Source: Chitinophagaceae bacterium BSSC1 (GTDB taxonomy: Bacteria > Bacteroidota > Bacteroidia > Chitinophagales > Chitinophagaceae). Taken from it: a stretch of DNA of 64,000 bases. Both the position numbers and the translations under genes were made by a program. Where the stretch lies: assembly GCA_002256435.1 (NCBI GenBank), contig NKJC01000001.1:868001-932000 (forward strand), given 5' to 3'. Each line of letters begins with the position of its first letter. Position 1 is the stretch's first letter. Below are positions 17,341 through 27,540 of this stretch, in pieces. Below the pieces are notes generated by a model. The model worked only from the letters and a program-made list of their open reading frames with translations, did not search any database and was not told the DNA's origin.

Positions 17341-19392
17341 TTAGCTGATGGGGGCAATAGGTTCTTCATCTGTTCCAATGATTGGAATAATGGGTAACTC
17401 TCCTGGTGTTGGAGGAATGGGCACTTCTAAGATTTTCTTTTCTTCAAAAGGCCTTTTACCAATCAATTCTTCTACATCAGATTTGTGTAAGACTTCTTTG
17501 TCTAACAATTCCTTGGCCAAGAGTTCTACTTCTGCCCTACGCTCAGTGAGCAAGGCAATAGTGCGTTGATAAGCTTCACTCACCAGTTTACGAACCTCGT
17601 CATCAATCATCTTACCAGTCTCTTCACTAAAAGGTTTGGTAAAGGTATTTTCTTGAGAAGGATCATAGAAACTGATATTACCAATCTTATCATTCATACC
17701 ATAAGTGGTGATCATGGAATAAGCCATCTTGGTAATCTGTTGCAAGTCATTAGACGCACCAGTAGAAATTTTACCAAAGAAGATTTCTTCTGCAGCCCTT
17801 CCACCCAAGGTCATACACAATTGGTCAATCAATTGCTCAGTGGTATATAGGTATTGTTCTTTGGGTGTATACTGCGCGTAACCCAATGCAGCGGTACCTC
17901 TTGGAACAATGGTCACTTTTAACAAAGGATAAGCGTGTTCTAAGAACCAACCACAAATAGCGTGTCCCGCTTCGTGGTAAGCAATCACTTCTTTCTCGTC
18001 CGGAGAAATGATTTTGTTCTTTTTCTCTAGACCACCAATCACACGGTCAATGGCGTCTTGGAAATCGCTCATATCTACGGCCAACTTATCTTTTCTTGCA
18101 GCAATCAATGCGGCTTCATTACATACGTTAGCAATATCAGCGCCTGCAAAACCTGGGGTTTGCTCGGCCAGTTTATGAATGTCTAATGTTTCAGAAATTT
18201 TGATGGCCATCAAATGCACTTTGAAAATGGCTTCTCTACCTACCACGTCTGGGCGGTCAATAGAAATCTGACGGTCAAAACGGCCTGGACGCAATAAGGC
18301 TGAATCCAATACGTCTGGACGGTTGGTTGCTGCAAGGATAATGATGCCAGTGTCTCCACCAAATCCATCCATCTCTACCAACAATTGGTTCAAGGTATTT
18401 TCACGCTCGTCATTGCTCATCATGGCATTTCTACCACGTGCCCTACCAATAGCGTCAATCTCATCAATGAAAATAATACATGGTGCTTTTTCACGAGCTT
18501 GCTTAAACAAGTCACGCACACGGCTAGCACCCACACCCACAAACATCTCCACAAAATCACTACCGCTCAAGCTAAAGAAAGGCACTTGTGCTTCACCCGC
18601 CATGGCTTTTGCCAAGAGGGTTTTACCGGTACCGGGAGGTCCAATGAGCAAAGCGCCTTTTGGAATCTTACCACCTAGAGAAGTATATTTCTTGGGATTT
18701 TTTAAGAAGTCTACAATCTCCATCACTTCTACCTTGGCTTCATCCAAACCAGCTACATCAGAGAAAGTGATATTTACTTTAGCGCCTTTGTCAAACAAAG
18801 TAGCTTTTGATTTTCCAATATTGAAAATGCCACCTGGGCCACCACCACCTGATGGGCCACCCATTTTGCGCATGAGCAATACCCAAGCAGCAATGATGAT
18901 CACCAATGAGAAGATGGTATTGGCAACTGGTCCAAACCATTCGCCCTCGTCTTTAATGGTTGCAGCTACTTGTTTTACTTCTGGATGGGCTACATAGAAT
19001 TCTTTCAAATTATCATTGAAACTTTTCCAATCTGTTACTTTGAATTCAAACAAAGCCACTCCATCAAACTTGGTTTTGTCCAATGGTTTCTTGCTGAACT
19101 TTTGGGTATAGAACGCTTTAGACAAACTATCTTTTGAGATAAAAACCCTAACCAGGTTTTTGTTGCTAATCAGATCTAGTTTCTGAACATCGCCCTTGGC
19201 CAACATTTCCTGTTTGAATTCCAGTTCATTGGTACTGGTAATGTCTGGAGAGAAACTCCATAAATTAGAGGTGATTAAAACCACGGCAATGATTCCGTAA
19301 ATCCAATATAAATTGAATTTAGGTCCTTTGCGTGGGCTATCGCCCTTATCGTTCTGAATGTTGAATTTTGGACTCTTGTTTTCCTGTGACAT
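17341..19392 (-). CDS. ftsH: ATP-dependent zinc metalloprotease FtsH
   Basis: 683 residues, ATG start. Two membrane helices lie at 29-47 and 156-175, with the periplasmic domain between them. The AAA domain has Walker A GPPGTGKT at 251-258, Walker B IIFIDEID at 306-313 and the [23 protein letters not shown]. The metalloprotease motif HEAGH is at 473-477. The hexamer degrades membrane proteins and regulators such as LpxC. A Pro/Ile-rich tail ([15 protein letters not shown]) ends the protein. It sits between rsfS and lutC. Confidence 0.98.
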   Translation of the reverse strand: MSQENKSPKFNIQNDKGDSPRKGPKFNLYWIYGIIAVVLITSNLWSFSPDITSTNELEFKQEMLAKGDVQKLDLISNKNLVRVFISKDSLSKAFYTQKFSKKPLDKTKFDGVALFEFKVTDWKSFNDNLKEFYVAHPEVKQVAATIKDEGEWFGPVANTIFSLVIIIAAWVLLMRKMGGPSGGGGPGGIFNIGKSKATLFDKGAKVNITFSDVAGLDEAKVEVMEIVDFLKNPKKYTSLGGKIPKGALLIGPPGTGKTLLAKAMAGEAQVPFFSLSGSDFVEMFVGVGASRVRDLFKQAREKAPCIIFIDEIDAIGRARGRNAMMSNDERENTLNQLLVEMDGFGGDTGIIILAATNRPDVLDSALLRPGRFDRQISIDRPDVVGREAIFKVHLMAIKISETLDIHKLAEQTPGFAGADIANVCNEAALIAARKDKLAVDMSDFQDAIDRVIGGLEKKNKIISPDEKEVIAYHEAGHAICGWFLEHAYPLLKVTIVPRGTAALGYAQYTPKEQYLYTTEQLIDQLCMTLGGRAAEEIFFGKISTGASNDLQQITKMAYSMITTYGMNDKIGNISFYDPSQENTFTKPFSEETGKMIDDEVRKLVSEAYQRTIALLTERRAEVELLAKELLDKEVLHKSDVEELIGKRPFEEKKILEVPIPPTPGELPIIPIIGTDEEPIAPIS

Positions 19393-19430
19393 ATCTTAAT
19401 TCCTTCTAGTAATTGATGATCTATGATTGC

Positions 19431-19841
19431 TTATTCGTTGTCATTGTGTAGTAGCGCAGATGCGTCACTCCACATTTCTTCTAGTTGATAAAACTTACGA
19501 GCTTCTGGTTGCATTACGTGCACTACTATGTTCACATAATCAATTAAAGCCCATTGACCGGTGGTTCTACCCTCGTGTTTGTAAGGCAATTCGCCGCAGG
19601 CCAAACGCACTTGCTCTTCCACAAAATCGCTAATGGCTTTTACCTGGGTAGTAGAAGTAGCTTGGCAAACCACAAAAAAGTCTGCAGATGCTTCTTCAAT
19701 TTTTCTCAGGTCCAAACTGATCAGGTTTTCCCCTTTCTTGTCTTGGATGGCTTTGACAATGGTTTTGAAAATCTTTGAATTTCGGGTAAGCCGGCTACCA
19801 GTGGTCTTTGTTCGGCTATTAGATAGAGAAAGCGTTGCCAA
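19431..19841 (-). CDS. rsfS: Ribosomal silencing factor RsfS
   Basis: 136 residues. The conserved core starts at KIFKTIVKAIQDKKGENLISL, with DLRKIEEASADFFVVCQATS, PYKHEGRTTGQWALIDYVNIV and FYQLEEMWSDA. RsfS binds L14 and blocks subunit joining under starvation. The start is unusual: no ATG lies in frame between the stop at 19887 and the core, so translation must begin at TTG (19841) or another rare codon such as ATT (19859). It is 38 bases upstream of ftsH and divergent from birA. Confidence 0.92.
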   Translation of the reverse strand: MATLSLSNSRTKTTGSRLTRNSKIFKTIVKAIQDKKGENLISLDLRKIEEASADFFVVCQATSTTQVKAISDFVEEQVRLACGELPYKHEGRTTGQWALIDYVNIVVHVMQPEARKFYQLEEMWSDASALLHNDNE

Positions 19842-19919
19842 TAATTGTGTTTGTTTAATAGTGATTTTATCTTGAGAACTCCGGGTTTACCTCAGTTGTT
19901 CTAAACCTTTTGATGACCC

Positions 19920-20717
19920 ATGAGTGCTACCTTTGTCAAAAATAGTAATTCTTTGTTACCTATAAATGCTAAAACTCCCATTGGTCACCCATTTTTGGTA
20001 TTAGCTCAAGTAGATAGTACCAACATCTATGCCATTGACAAGGTTCAGGCTAATTTGGCTGCTCATGGAGCGGCTTTCTTTGCTCATCACCAAACCAAGG
20101 GTAAGGGACAAATGGGTAAACAATGGAAAGACGATTCAGGTTCAAACATATTGTTATCCGTGGTCATAAATACCCAATTTTTGTTAATTAGCCAGCAATT
20201 TGCCATTAGCATCATGACCGCTCTGGCCTGTTATGACTTTTTTAGCCAATATGCGGGGGATGAAACCAAGATGAAATGGCCAAATGATTTGTATTGGCGT
20301 GACAGAAAGGCAGGGGGCATTCTCATTGAAAACCATCTAAAAGGCAGTAACTGGCAGTATTCCGTTTTAGGGATGGGTATTAATATTAACCAAACCGTTT
20401 TTGATAGCCAGCTCAATAACCCCGTTTCTTTAAAACAGATTACGGGCAAAAAATTTAATCCGGTTGAGTTAGCCAAGCAGCTTTGCCAATCTTTGGAAAA
20501 AAGATTCCAAGAATTGGAAAATGGCGGTATGCAAGCGCAGTTAGAAGCTTATAATCAAATCTTGTATAAAAAAGGTGAAAGGGTTTCTTTGAAAAAAGAC
20601 AATATCTTGTTCCAACCCATCATTAAAGCAGTTAGGGCCAATGGCCGATTGGTGGTGGATAATGGCCTAGAAGAAGATTATGACCTGGGCCAATTGGTTT
20701 GGGTAATTCCAAGTTGA
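19920..20717 (+). CDS. birA: Biotin-[acetyl-CoA-carboxylase] ligase
   Basis: 265 residues, ATG start. It has QVDSTNIYAID, the glycine-rich loop HHQTKGKGQMGKQWKDDSGSN in two parts (the GRGRxGR equivalent is KGKGQMGKQW), MKWPNDLYWRDRKAGGILIEN, and VLGMGININQT. Class I form: there is no N-terminal helix-turn-helix, so it acts as biotin ligase without the repressor function seen in E. coli BirA. It is divergent from rsfS and 31 bases ahead of selD. Confidence 0.94.
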   Translation: MSATFVKNSNSLLPINAKTPIGHPFLVLAQVDSTNIYAIDKVQANLAAHGAAFFAHHQTKGKGQMGKQWKDDSGSNILLSVVINTQFLLISQQFAISIMTALACYDFFSQYAGDETKMKWPNDLYWRDRKAGGILIENHLKGSNWQYSVLGMGININQTVFDSQLNNPVSLKQITGKKFNPVELAKQLCQSLEKRFQELENGGMQAQLEAYNQILYKKGERVSLKKDNILFQPIIKAVRANGRLVVDNGLEEDYDLGQLVWVIPS

Positions 20718-20724
20718 TTGACCG

Positions 20725-20731
20725 TAATTTG
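20725..20731 (+). promoter_or_regulatory. Putative -7 box before selD
   Basis: TAATTTG followed by C resembles the Bacteroidota -7 element TAnnTTTG with one base less. It lies 18 bases upstream of the selD ATG and 8 bases after the birA stop. Similar TA-n-TTTGC boxes precede feoB, carB and the transketolase gene here. No clear -33 TTTG at the usual distance was found; tttg at 20698-20701 is slightly far. Confidence 0.35.
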
Positions 20732-20748
20732 CAGTTCAAATAGATTCC

Positions 20749-21798
20749 ATGTCTGAGATTAGATTAACACAATATTCCCATGGCGGTGGCTGTGGATGCA
20801 AAATATCTCCTGCTGTTCTGAGCAATATTTTAAAAACAGCCGTGGTGGCACCGGATTATCCTGCCCTCTTGGTGGGGAATGCCAGCAATGATGACGCAGC
20901 AGCCTATGATCTTGGAAATGGAACGGCCCTGATTAGTACCACGGATTTTTTCATGCCCATTGTTGATGATGCTTATGCTTTTGGTCAAATAGCATCTGCC
21001 AATAGTATTTCTGATGTCTATGCCATGGGGGGCAAACCTTTAATGGCCATTGCCATACTGGGATGGCCCGTAGAAAAACTACCCGCAGAACTGGCGCAAA
21101 GGGTGTTGGAAGGTGCGCGTAGCATTTGTTTGGAAGCTGGTATTCCACTGGCTGGCGGGCATAGTATTGATAGCCCCGAACCCATTTTTGGTTTGGCCGT
21201 TACTGGACTAGTAGACCTACCCAACCTCAAAAGAAATAATACGGCACAAGAAGGAGACCTGCTTTTTTTAACCAAGCCCATTGGTGTGGGAATTTTGGCA
21301 ACGGCTTCTAAAAGAGAGAAAATCAGTACCGAACACTTGGAGCAATTGATCAAACAACTGACTACTTTGAACAAGGCTGGCGAAGCCCTAGGAAAAATTG
21401 CGGGCGTACACGCCATGACCGATGTAACCGGTTTTGGACTAATTGGTCACTTAATGGAAATGGCCCAGGGTAGTGGACTTGGTGCAGAATTGGATTATGG
21501 CAAGACGCCTATTTTGGAATCGGCCAGGGTATACCAACAACAAAAGATTGGACCCGATGCTACATTCCGTAACTGGAATAGTTATAGCAGTCAGGTAGGA
21601 TTTGGCCCGGGCGTGAACGTGATGGAAGCGTTTCATTTGTTGCCTGATCCTCAGACTAATGGTGGACTACTCATAGCCGCAGCACCAACTGCTGTTGCTG
21701 AAGTACAAGCTGTTTTGGCATCTTTTGGACTGGAAGCATTTGCTCAACCCATTGGAAGATTAACCGCAGCGGGAGAAAAAACCATTCAGGTAATTTAG
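20749..21798 (+). CDS. selD: Selenide, water dikinase
   Basis: 349 residues, ATG start. The N-terminal catalytic loop is GGGCGCKISP: Cys15 and Cys17, encoded TGT and TGC, so this is the cysteine form and not a selenoprotein. The ATP-binding half has NASNDDAAAYDLGNGTAL and TDFFMPIVDDAY, and the C-terminal half AMTDVTGFGLIGHL and LPDPQTNGGLL. SelD makes selenophosphate for selenocysteine or 2-selenouridine tRNA. Neither selA/selB nor a selU-type gene lies in the window. It may be co-transcribed with birA (31-base gap). Confidence 0.95.
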   Translation: MSEIRLTQYSHGGGCGCKISPAVLSNILKTAVVAPDYPALLVGNASNDDAAAYDLGNGTALISTTDFFMPIVDDAYAFGQIASANSISDVYAMGGKPLMAIAILGWPVEKLPAELAQRVLEGARSICLEAGIPLAGGHSIDSPEPIFGLAVTGLVDLPNLKRNNTAQEGDLLFLTKPIGVGILATASKREKISTEHLEQLIKQLTTLNKAGEALGKIAGVHAMTDVTGFGLIGHLMEMAQGSGLGAELDYGKTPILESARVYQQQKIGPDATFRNWNSYSSQVGFGPGVNVMEAFHLLPDPQTNGGLLIAAAPTAVAEVQAVLASFGLEAFAQPIGRLTAAGEKTIQVI

Positions 21799-21804
21799 AA
21801 CTGG

Positions 21805-22251
21805 CTAGAAAATCATATTGCCCTTGTTCTTGATCTGCTCATTGGTGAGTTCCACCACCAACTGCACACCAGCAATACTATTCACTGTTTGACGAATAAA
21901 CTGGCATTTTTCGTCGTCTACAAAATCGCCCTTCATGAGCCAGAGATAATCTATATGTCTAAATTCTGGCAATAGGTATTCTCCGTCAAATTGGTTGTGG
22001 TAGAGATAGTGTTCTAAAAAACTATTGGGTTCAGAAGATTGATAGACCGAGAAATAATAGTTGCGATCTTTTTTGCGCACATGAATATCAATATCTGTGT
22101 TCAACCTAAACTGATAGCCCAATAAACCATTGAGTTGCAAACAGAGCTGGTAACTTTTTAAAGGAGCCATAATACCCAGCAGACGCGTGTCTTCAAAGAA
22201 ATCTTCGTTGATTTCATCCATGTTTAACCGCAGCTTCTGCACTTGACTCAT
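21805..22251 (-). CDS. IPExxxVDY family protein
   Basis: 148 residues, ATG start, no signal peptide. The name-giving motif appears as LPEFRHIDYLWLMKGDF (Leu and Ile replacing the outer residues). The rest fits this short Bacteroidota-specific family: MAPLKSYQLCLQLNGLLGYQF and FSVYQSSEPNSFLEHYLY. Its function is unknown; it is small, acidic and conserved in the phylum. It converges on selD with a 6-base gap and lies 3 bases after the M28 peptidase stop. Confidence 0.82.
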   Translation of the reverse strand: MSQVQKLRLNMDEINEDFFEDTRLLGIMAPLKSYQLCLQLNGLLGYQFRLNTDIDIHVRKKDRNYYFSVYQSSEPNSFLEHYLYHNQFDGEYLLPEFRHIDYLWLMKGDFVDDEKCQFIRQTVNSIAGVQLVVELTNEQIKNKGNMIF

Positions 22252-22254
22252 AAA

Positions 22255-23898
22255 CTAGAATTGTACCTCAAATGTTTTTTCTTCTGTGCCTCTTTTGATT
22301 TTCAAACTGGTTTTATCACCCTTATTGAATTTGCCCAAAGAAGTCATATAACTATTCACGTCTACAAATTTGAACTCACCCAATTGCAAGAGTACATCAC
22401 CCGCTTGCAGACCCAATTTTTCTGCTAGCTTACCAGGGCTCACACCGTCTATGCGCATACCTGTTCCACTATAACCATAATCAGGAATCACACCCAAACT
22501 CACGCTAAAACTGCGTTTGCCAGTTTGCTGTTCGCGGGTTTTGGTAAAAGCCAGTTTACCCTTGTCATCCATATAAACGATTAATTGGTAGATAGATTGT
22601 ACAATCTGGCGCTCTGCCTCATAATTGATTTTATCCCAATCGTCTGTGGCTTTGTGATAGTCAGGATGGCTACCCGTAAAATAAAATAATACGGGCATGT
22701 CTTTTCTGTAAAAACTAGCATGGTCGCTGGGTCCACTACCTGCGCTGTCTAGTTTCACCATCAGGTTGGTACTTGGATTGGCGCTAAAATAAGCACCCCA
22801 AGCTGGAGAAGTACCGTAACCACCAATAGTGAGTTTGTGTGCGGTATCATAGCGGCCCACCATATCCATATTCAGCATATAGTTGGGGGTAATGGTAGTG
22901 GTAGGATTGTCTAACCAATACTTGCTACCAAATAATCCCAGCTCTTCTGCAGAAAAATGAATGATCAAATAGTTGTTGTTCTTAGGTGCCGATTTTTTGA
23001 GCAAACGGGCCAATTCTAATAAGGCTGCGGTTCCACTAGCATTGTCATCAGCACCATTGTGGATGATATGGCCAGTGTCTAAAGCGTTTTTGTCTTCATT
23101 ATAACCCAGGTGGTCATAGTGTGCACCAAGAATCACGGTATTGGTTGCATTATTATTGATATAGCCCACTACATTAGTAGCATTGCGTTTGCGCTCACTG
23201 ATAGAGATTTTCAGGCTTAGTTGCAAACTGGCAGAAAGGTCTGAAAAATGGTCTTTGATCCCTGTTTTGGTAATATACACAACCGGAATGGGTAGGTCTG
23301 CGGTTTTATCATTTTTATTAAACTGTACATTGTCAGTAATGCTAGAACTATTGTACAAGAATAATGCAGTTGCGCCTTTGCCTGCTACCGCCATAGCGTC
23401 TTTTTGAATGGTCTGATCAAGGTCAAAATGTGGATTGGTTTTATTCTCTTCCAATACCTCTTTTAGGTCTTTGAACCAGGGTTGACCGCGCTCGTTCAAA
23501 GCCATGGCAGGACTGCCTTTTAGGCTTTTCTGAGCACTATTGGCTAGTGGAAAAAAATCTGTATGTAGGTCAAGTGATTTGTCATTGACTACCAAGGAAC
23601 TACTGGGATCAATTTGTTTGCCCTCATTGATCTCAAAAGTTTGCAAATACCCATCCTTACCCTTGGGCTCTAAACCCATTTGGGAGTATTGCTGTACTAG
23701 GTACTGGTAAGCTAGTTGCTCACCCTTGGTACCCGTTCTTCTACCTTCTAATTTATCATCGGCCAAGAACTGCACGTGTTGCTTTAGATTGGTCATGATT
23801 TCCATGGCTGCTTTCTCTTCAGCCTGGCGTTTTTTCTTTTTACTTTGGGCATTGGCAACTGTTGTAAATAACAGGACTAGCAGCAGGAGTTTTTTCAT
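22255..23898 (-). CDS. Secreted M28 family zinc peptidase with C-terminal PDZ domain
   Basis: 547 residues with a signal peptide (MKKLLLLVLLFTTVANA). The zinc-site motifs are in order: LGAHYDHLGYNED, NGADDNASGTAALLEL, SAEELGLFGS, NMDMVGR and FTGSHPDYHKATDDWDKIN. A PA-type insert region lies before it and a PDZ domain (GTGMRIDGVSPGKLAEKLGL, residues about 475-545) closes the protein. It is a periplasmic or surface aminopeptidase. The domain order (M28 plus PDZ) is common in Bacteroidota. It is divergent from feoB. Confidence 0.92.
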   Translation of the reverse strand: MKKLLLLVLLFTTVANAQSKKKKRQAEEKAAMEIMTNLKQHVQFLADDKLEGRRTGTKGEQLAYQYLVQQYSQMGLEPKGKDGYLQTFEINEGKQIDPSSSLVVNDKSLDLHTDFFPLANSAQKSLKGSPAMALNERGQPWFKDLKEVLEENKTNPHFDLDQTIQKDAMAVAGKGATALFLYNSSSITDNVQFNKNDKTADLPIPVVYITKTGIKDHFSDLSASLQLSLKISISERKRNATNVVGYINNNATNTVILGAHYDHLGYNEDKNALDTGHIIHNGADDNASGTAALLELARLLKKSAPKNNNYLIIHFSAEELGLFGSKYWLDNPTTTITPNYMLNMDMVGRYDTAHKLTIGGYGTSPAWGAYFSANPSTNLMVKLDSAGSGPSDHASFYRKDMPVLFYFTGSHPDYHKATDDWDKINYEAERQIVQSIYQLIVYMDDKGKLAFTKTREQQTGKRSFSVSLGVIPDYGYSGTGMRIDGVSPGKLAEKLGLQAGDVLLQLGEFKFVDVNSYMTSLGKFNKGDKTSLKIKRGTEEKTFEVQF

Positions 23899-23991
23899 GG
23901 TAGGGTTCCTTTGGTTTGCAAAAATACAGGTGCGGGTTCAATTCTTTGCCTTTTGTTACCAATCTCGTAAGGATTAGCCATTGAATGCCAG

Positions 23992-23999
23992 TACTTTTG
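23992..23999 (+). promoter_or_regulatory. Putative -7 box before feoB
   Basis: TACTTTTG followed by C matches the Bacteroidota TAnnTTTG element exactly, 16 bases ahead of the feoB ATG at 24016. A -33 TTTG at the expected distance is not evident. The same spacing from box to ATG is seen before carB (22 bases) and the transketolase gene (20 bases). Confidence 0.5.
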
Positions 24000-24015
24000 C
24001 CCCCTTAATGTATTG

Positions 24016-26130
24016 ATGCAGAAACCTTATCTACATATTGCCTTGGTTGGAAACCCCAATAGCGGAAAAACCTCCCTGTTCAATGCCCTCACGGGTTTGA
24101 ACCAACAAGTGGGCAATTTCCCGGGTGTTACGGTAGATAAGAAAACGGGAATGGTAAATTTGGACAATGGGCTTAAAACCCAGTTAATTGATTTACCAGG
24201 TACTTATAGCCTTTATCCCCGGAGGGCAGATGAGTGGGTAGCTTATAAAGTACTCATGCACGCCGACCAAGAAGTGGAACCAGATTTGGTACTCTTGGTG
24301 GCCGATGCCAGCAATCTGAAACGCAATCTCTTGTTTTGTAGTCAAATCATTGACTTGCGTGTACCCGTTGTAGTAGCCCTGACAATGAATGATTTGGCTG
24401 AGAAGAAAGGCACTATCATAGACGTTAAGGGATTGGAAGCAGAATTGGGTGTACCCATAGTGTTGGTGAATCCCAGAAAGAATAAGGGCCTGGCAGAATT
24501 GAAAACCATTTTGGCCAATTTTGCCAAAGCTCCAGCTATCAACAATCGCGCAGACTTTATTGAGAATCAGAAAATGGCACCAACAGCCATTGCAGAAGTA
24601 CAAAAGCTATTTCCACACTTAAGTGATTATGCGGCGGTGCATTATTTGATTAACCACGAGAATTTTCCGCTTTCAAGTACCGTACAAGAACAGATTGAAC
24701 AAATTGAAATAGACAATCAGTTTAATCCTACCAAAACACAGGCAGACGAGATTGTGCAGCGCTATGGTCATATCCGTCAGATTATGAAGGACCATGTTAC
24801 GGAGCCTGACCCCATGGAAAGCAAAATGTTCTCTGATAAATTAGATGACCTATTGCTACATCGCGTTTGGGGTTATCTGATTTTGATGGCGGTTTTGTTT
24901 CTCTTATTCCAATCCGTTTTTTGGATGGCCAAATATCCCATGGATGGCATTGAATCTGCCTTCAAGGGATTGGCAACTTATTTGACCACGCATTTGGAAC
25001 CCGGTTGGTTTGAAGACTTGTTGGTGAATGGGATTGTAGCGGGTCTGAGTGGCATATTTGTGTTCATTCCACAGATCATGATTCTGTTTGGAATTATCAC
25101 CATTTTAGAAGACACGGGCTATATGGCCAGGATTAGTTTTCTGAGTGATAAACTCATGCGCAAAGTGGGTTTGAATGGCAAGAGTGTGATGCCCATGATC
25201 AGTGGCTTTGCATGTGCCGTTCCTGCCATCATGAGTGCCCGGAATATTGAAAATAAAAAAGAAAGATTGCTCACCATCATGGTTACACCCTTGATGAGTT
25301 GCAGTGCCAGACTACCGGTATATACCATTTTGATTTCTTTGGTTGTAGACGAACACTACTATTTTGGTTTCTTGAGTTTACAAGGTTTGGTGATGATGGG
25401 TCTTTATTTATTGGGAACGGTGATGGCCTTGATTGTGAGCTGGGTGATGAAGTTTACCATTCGCATTAAAGAGAAAAGTTTCTTCATTTTGGAACTGCCT
25501 ATCTATAGGGCTCCGCGCTGGAAAAATGTGGGTATTACCATGGTAGAAAAGGCCAAGATTTTTGTGACCGATGCGGGAAAAATTATCATGATCATCAGCA
25601 TGCTACTTTGGTTTTTGTGTTCACACGGACCCGGCACGCGCATTGCCGATGTAGAAACCAAGTATGCCGCGCAAATACAGGCCAGACCTGCCGATGAAGC
25701 ACAACTAAGCAAACAATTATCCGCAGAAAAATTGCAAAATTCTTATGCAGGCATATTGGGTAAAACCATTGAACCCGCCATTAGGCCCTTGGGTTATGAT
25801 TGGAAAATTGGGATTGCCTTAATTACTTCCATTGCAGCGCGTGAAGTATTTGTGGGTACCATGGCTACTTTGTATAGTGTAGAAGAAACCGATGATAGTT
25901 CTCTCAGACAAAAATTAAAATCGGCCAAGCACGCAGACGGTAGTCCTGTGTATACTTTACCTGCAGCTTTTTCTTTGATGATTTTTTATGTATTGGCCAT
26001 GCAGTGTATGAGTACTTTGGCTGTTGTAAAAAGAGAAACCAAGAGTTGGAAATGGCCCGTGATTCAATTTGTCTATATGACGGGGCTGGCTTATTTGATG
26101 AGCTTATTGGTCTACCAAGTATTTAGTTAG
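24016..26130 (+). CDS. feoB: Ferrous iron transporter FeoB
   Basis: 704 residues from the ATG at 24016; a TTG one codon earlier is ignored. The N-terminal G domain has GNPNSGKTSLFNALTG, the switch NFPGVTVDKKTG, LIDLPGTYSLYPRR and a TMNDLAEK G4-like site. The membrane part has two Gate motifs, GFACAVPAIMSARNIENKKE and AAREVFVGTMATLY. It imports Fe2+ with GTP hydrolysis. feoA is not adjacent. The stop overlaps the 3' end of the histidine kinase gene by 4 bases. Confidence 0.96.
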   Translation: MQKPYLHIALVGNPNSGKTSLFNALTGLNQQVGNFPGVTVDKKTGMVNLDNGLKTQLIDLPGTYSLYPRRADEWVAYKVLMHADQEVEPDLVLLVADASNLKRNLLFCSQIIDLRVPVVVALTMNDLAEKKGTIIDVKGLEAELGVPIVLVNPRKNKGLAELKTILANFAKAPAINNRADFIENQKMAPTAIAEVQKLFPHLSDYAAVHYLINHENFPLSSTVQEQIEQIEIDNQFNPTKTQADEIVQRYGHIRQIMKDHVTEPDPMESKMFSDKLDDLLLHRVWGYLILMAVLFLLFQSVFWMAKYPMDGIESAFKGLATYLTTHLEPGWFEDLLVNGIVAGLSGIFVFIPQIMILFGIITILEDTGYMARISFLSDKLMRKVGLNGKSVMPMISGFACAVPAIMSARNIENKKERLLTIMVTPLMSCSARLPVYTILISLVVDEHYYFGFLSLQGLVMMGLYLLGTVMALIVSWVMKFTIRIKEKSFFILELPIYRAPRWKNVGITMVEKAKIFVTDAGKIIMIISMLLWFLCSHGPGTRIADVETKYAAQIQARPADEAQLSKQLSAEKLQNSYAGILGKTIEPAIRPLGYDWKIGIALITSIAAREVFVGTMATLYSVEETDDSSLRQKLKSAKHADGSPVYTLPAAFSLMIFYVLAMQCMSTLAVVKRETKSWKWPVIQFVYMTGLAYLMSLLVYQVFS

Positions 26131-27413
26131 GCTAGGGCCGATGCAGCTTTTTTATTGATGGCCATTTCATTGGGAAAACGAATAGTAACTGATGTTCCCT
26201 GACCAATTTCGCTTTCTACTTTTACGGTTCCACCAAGCAATTCAATAAAGTCTTTGGTCAAGATCAATCCCAAACCAGAACCTTTTTCATTACCCGTACC
26301 AGACGTGCTTTCATTCTGGTCTCCGTGAAATAATTTTTTGCAGGTTTGTTTGTCCATACCCACACCTGTATCACTAATAGAAAGTATTATTTGTTGTCCT
26401 TCAGCTTGTGCAAAAACGGTGATCACGCCCTCTTTGGTAAACTTGTTGGCATTGCTCATGATATTGCGCAAAATAAAACGCATGGCGTTGATGTCTGCGT
26501 GAATAAACAAATCATCATCCACCAAATTGGCCATAATATTACTCTTGAGCGATGCTATGACTTCAAAACTCTTGTACATATTACTCACCAAGGTATAGAG
26601 GTGAATTTTTTCTGCCTCTGCTCCCTTGCCCTTCATTTGCATGGAACCCCAGTCTACCAAGTTGTTCAGCAATTCAACCGTTCCGTCAATTTGCTTGGCA
26701 GCCATTTGCATGAGTGCTGCAGCGTCTTGTTTACTCAGGAGTTTTTTACTACTGAGTTCAATGATAGATTTTACTGCGCCAACGGGATTGCGCACATCGT
26801 GCGCAATGATGGAAAGAATTCGGTTCTGCAATTCCATCTGCTCTTGCAGCTTAATCCTTTGTTGTTCTAATTGCTTGTTGACAATATGCTGATCCAATAA
26901 TTTAATTACCTGCTTTGCCAGGGTTTGCAAGAAAAAGATTTCATCATCATTGAGTAAGTGTGGCTCCTGGTCCATGACCATGAGCGCACCCATGGTGAAT
27001 CCATTTTTGTTCACCAACCTGATGCCCGCAAAAAATCGTACAAAGGGTGCACCCGTTACCAAGGGATTGTCTAAAAAACGCTCGTCTTGATGGGTATCCG
27101 ATACTTCAAAAAATAAATTATTGGCTTCTAGAAAATGAGAGGAAAAAGAAACGTCTCGGGGAAAAGCATGGGCGTCAATACCCAATTTTGCTTTGAACCA
27201 TTCGCGTTCGGCGTCTATCAAAGAAATTACTGCAATAGAAGTATCGCAGATGCGAGCCGCCATGGCCACAATATCATTGAACTCTGCTTCATCACCTGTG
27301 TCTAATACCCCATAGCCATGCAGTTCTTTCAGACGCAACCGGTCATTCGGTGGAATCTGAGGGGGTGGCATGAACAAGCTAATTTGAGCCAGTGGCTCTT
27401 TCTTTTTCTGCAT
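26127..27413 (-). CDS. GAF-domain sensor histidine kinase
   Basis: 428 residues, ATG start, no membrane segment. A GAF domain occupies about residues 30-185 (LIDAEREWFKAKLGIDA, FFAGIRLVNKNGFTMGAL), a coiled coil 185-215, HisKA with the H-box IIAHDVRNPVGAVKSIIEL, and a HATPase_c domain with N-box NIMSNANKFTKEG, DTGVGMD and GSGLGLILTKDFIELLGG. It is a soluble phosphorelay kinase. No response regulator lies beside it, so the partner is elsewhere. The 3' end overlaps feoB convergently. Confidence 0.92.
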   Translation of the reverse strand: MQKKKEPLAQISLFMPPPQIPPNDRLRLKELHGYGVLDTGDEAEFNDIVAMAARICDTSIAVISLIDAEREWFKAKLGIDAHAFPRDVSFSSHFLEANNLFFEVSDTHQDERFLDNPLVTGAPFVRFFAGIRLVNKNGFTMGALMVMDQEPHLLNDDEIFFLQTLAKQVIKLLDQHIVNKQLEQQRIKLQEQMELQNRILSIIAHDVRNPVGAVKSIIELSSKKLLSKQDAAALMQMAAKQIDGTVELLNNLVDWGSMQMKGKGAEAEKIHLYTLVSNMYKSFEVIASLKSNIMANLVDDDLFIHADINAMRFILRNIMSNANKFTKEGVITVFAQAEGQQIILSISDTGVGMDKQTCKKLFHGDQNESTSGTGNEKGSGLGLILTKDFIELLGGTVKVESEIGQGTSVTIRFPNEMAINKKAASALA

Positions 27414-27491
27414 AGGGGATGCCGATGTTCCCTCTAAAACGTATAGATGTGCTTTTTAGTGTATTTGTAGTTGAGAATTACTGCTTTATAA

Positions 27492-27524
27492 CAAAAAATG
27501 CCCCCGAAATCGGAGGCATTCTAG
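27492..27524 (-). terminator. Rho-independent terminator of bcp
   Basis: On plus, ATGCCCCCGA and TCGGAGGCAT (27498-27519) pair over 10 bases with one mismatch. Read on minus the hairpin is followed by a run of six Ts (the A run at 27493-27498). It lies 20-odd bases after the bcp stop and before the histidine kinase start. Confidence 0.8.
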
Positions 27525-27540
27525 TTTTTTAACCTTTGTC

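Noticed and set aside
20749-20805. Selenocysteine codon in selD
   Set aside because: The catalytic position is TGT and the next TGC, both Cys; no TGA occurs in the loop.
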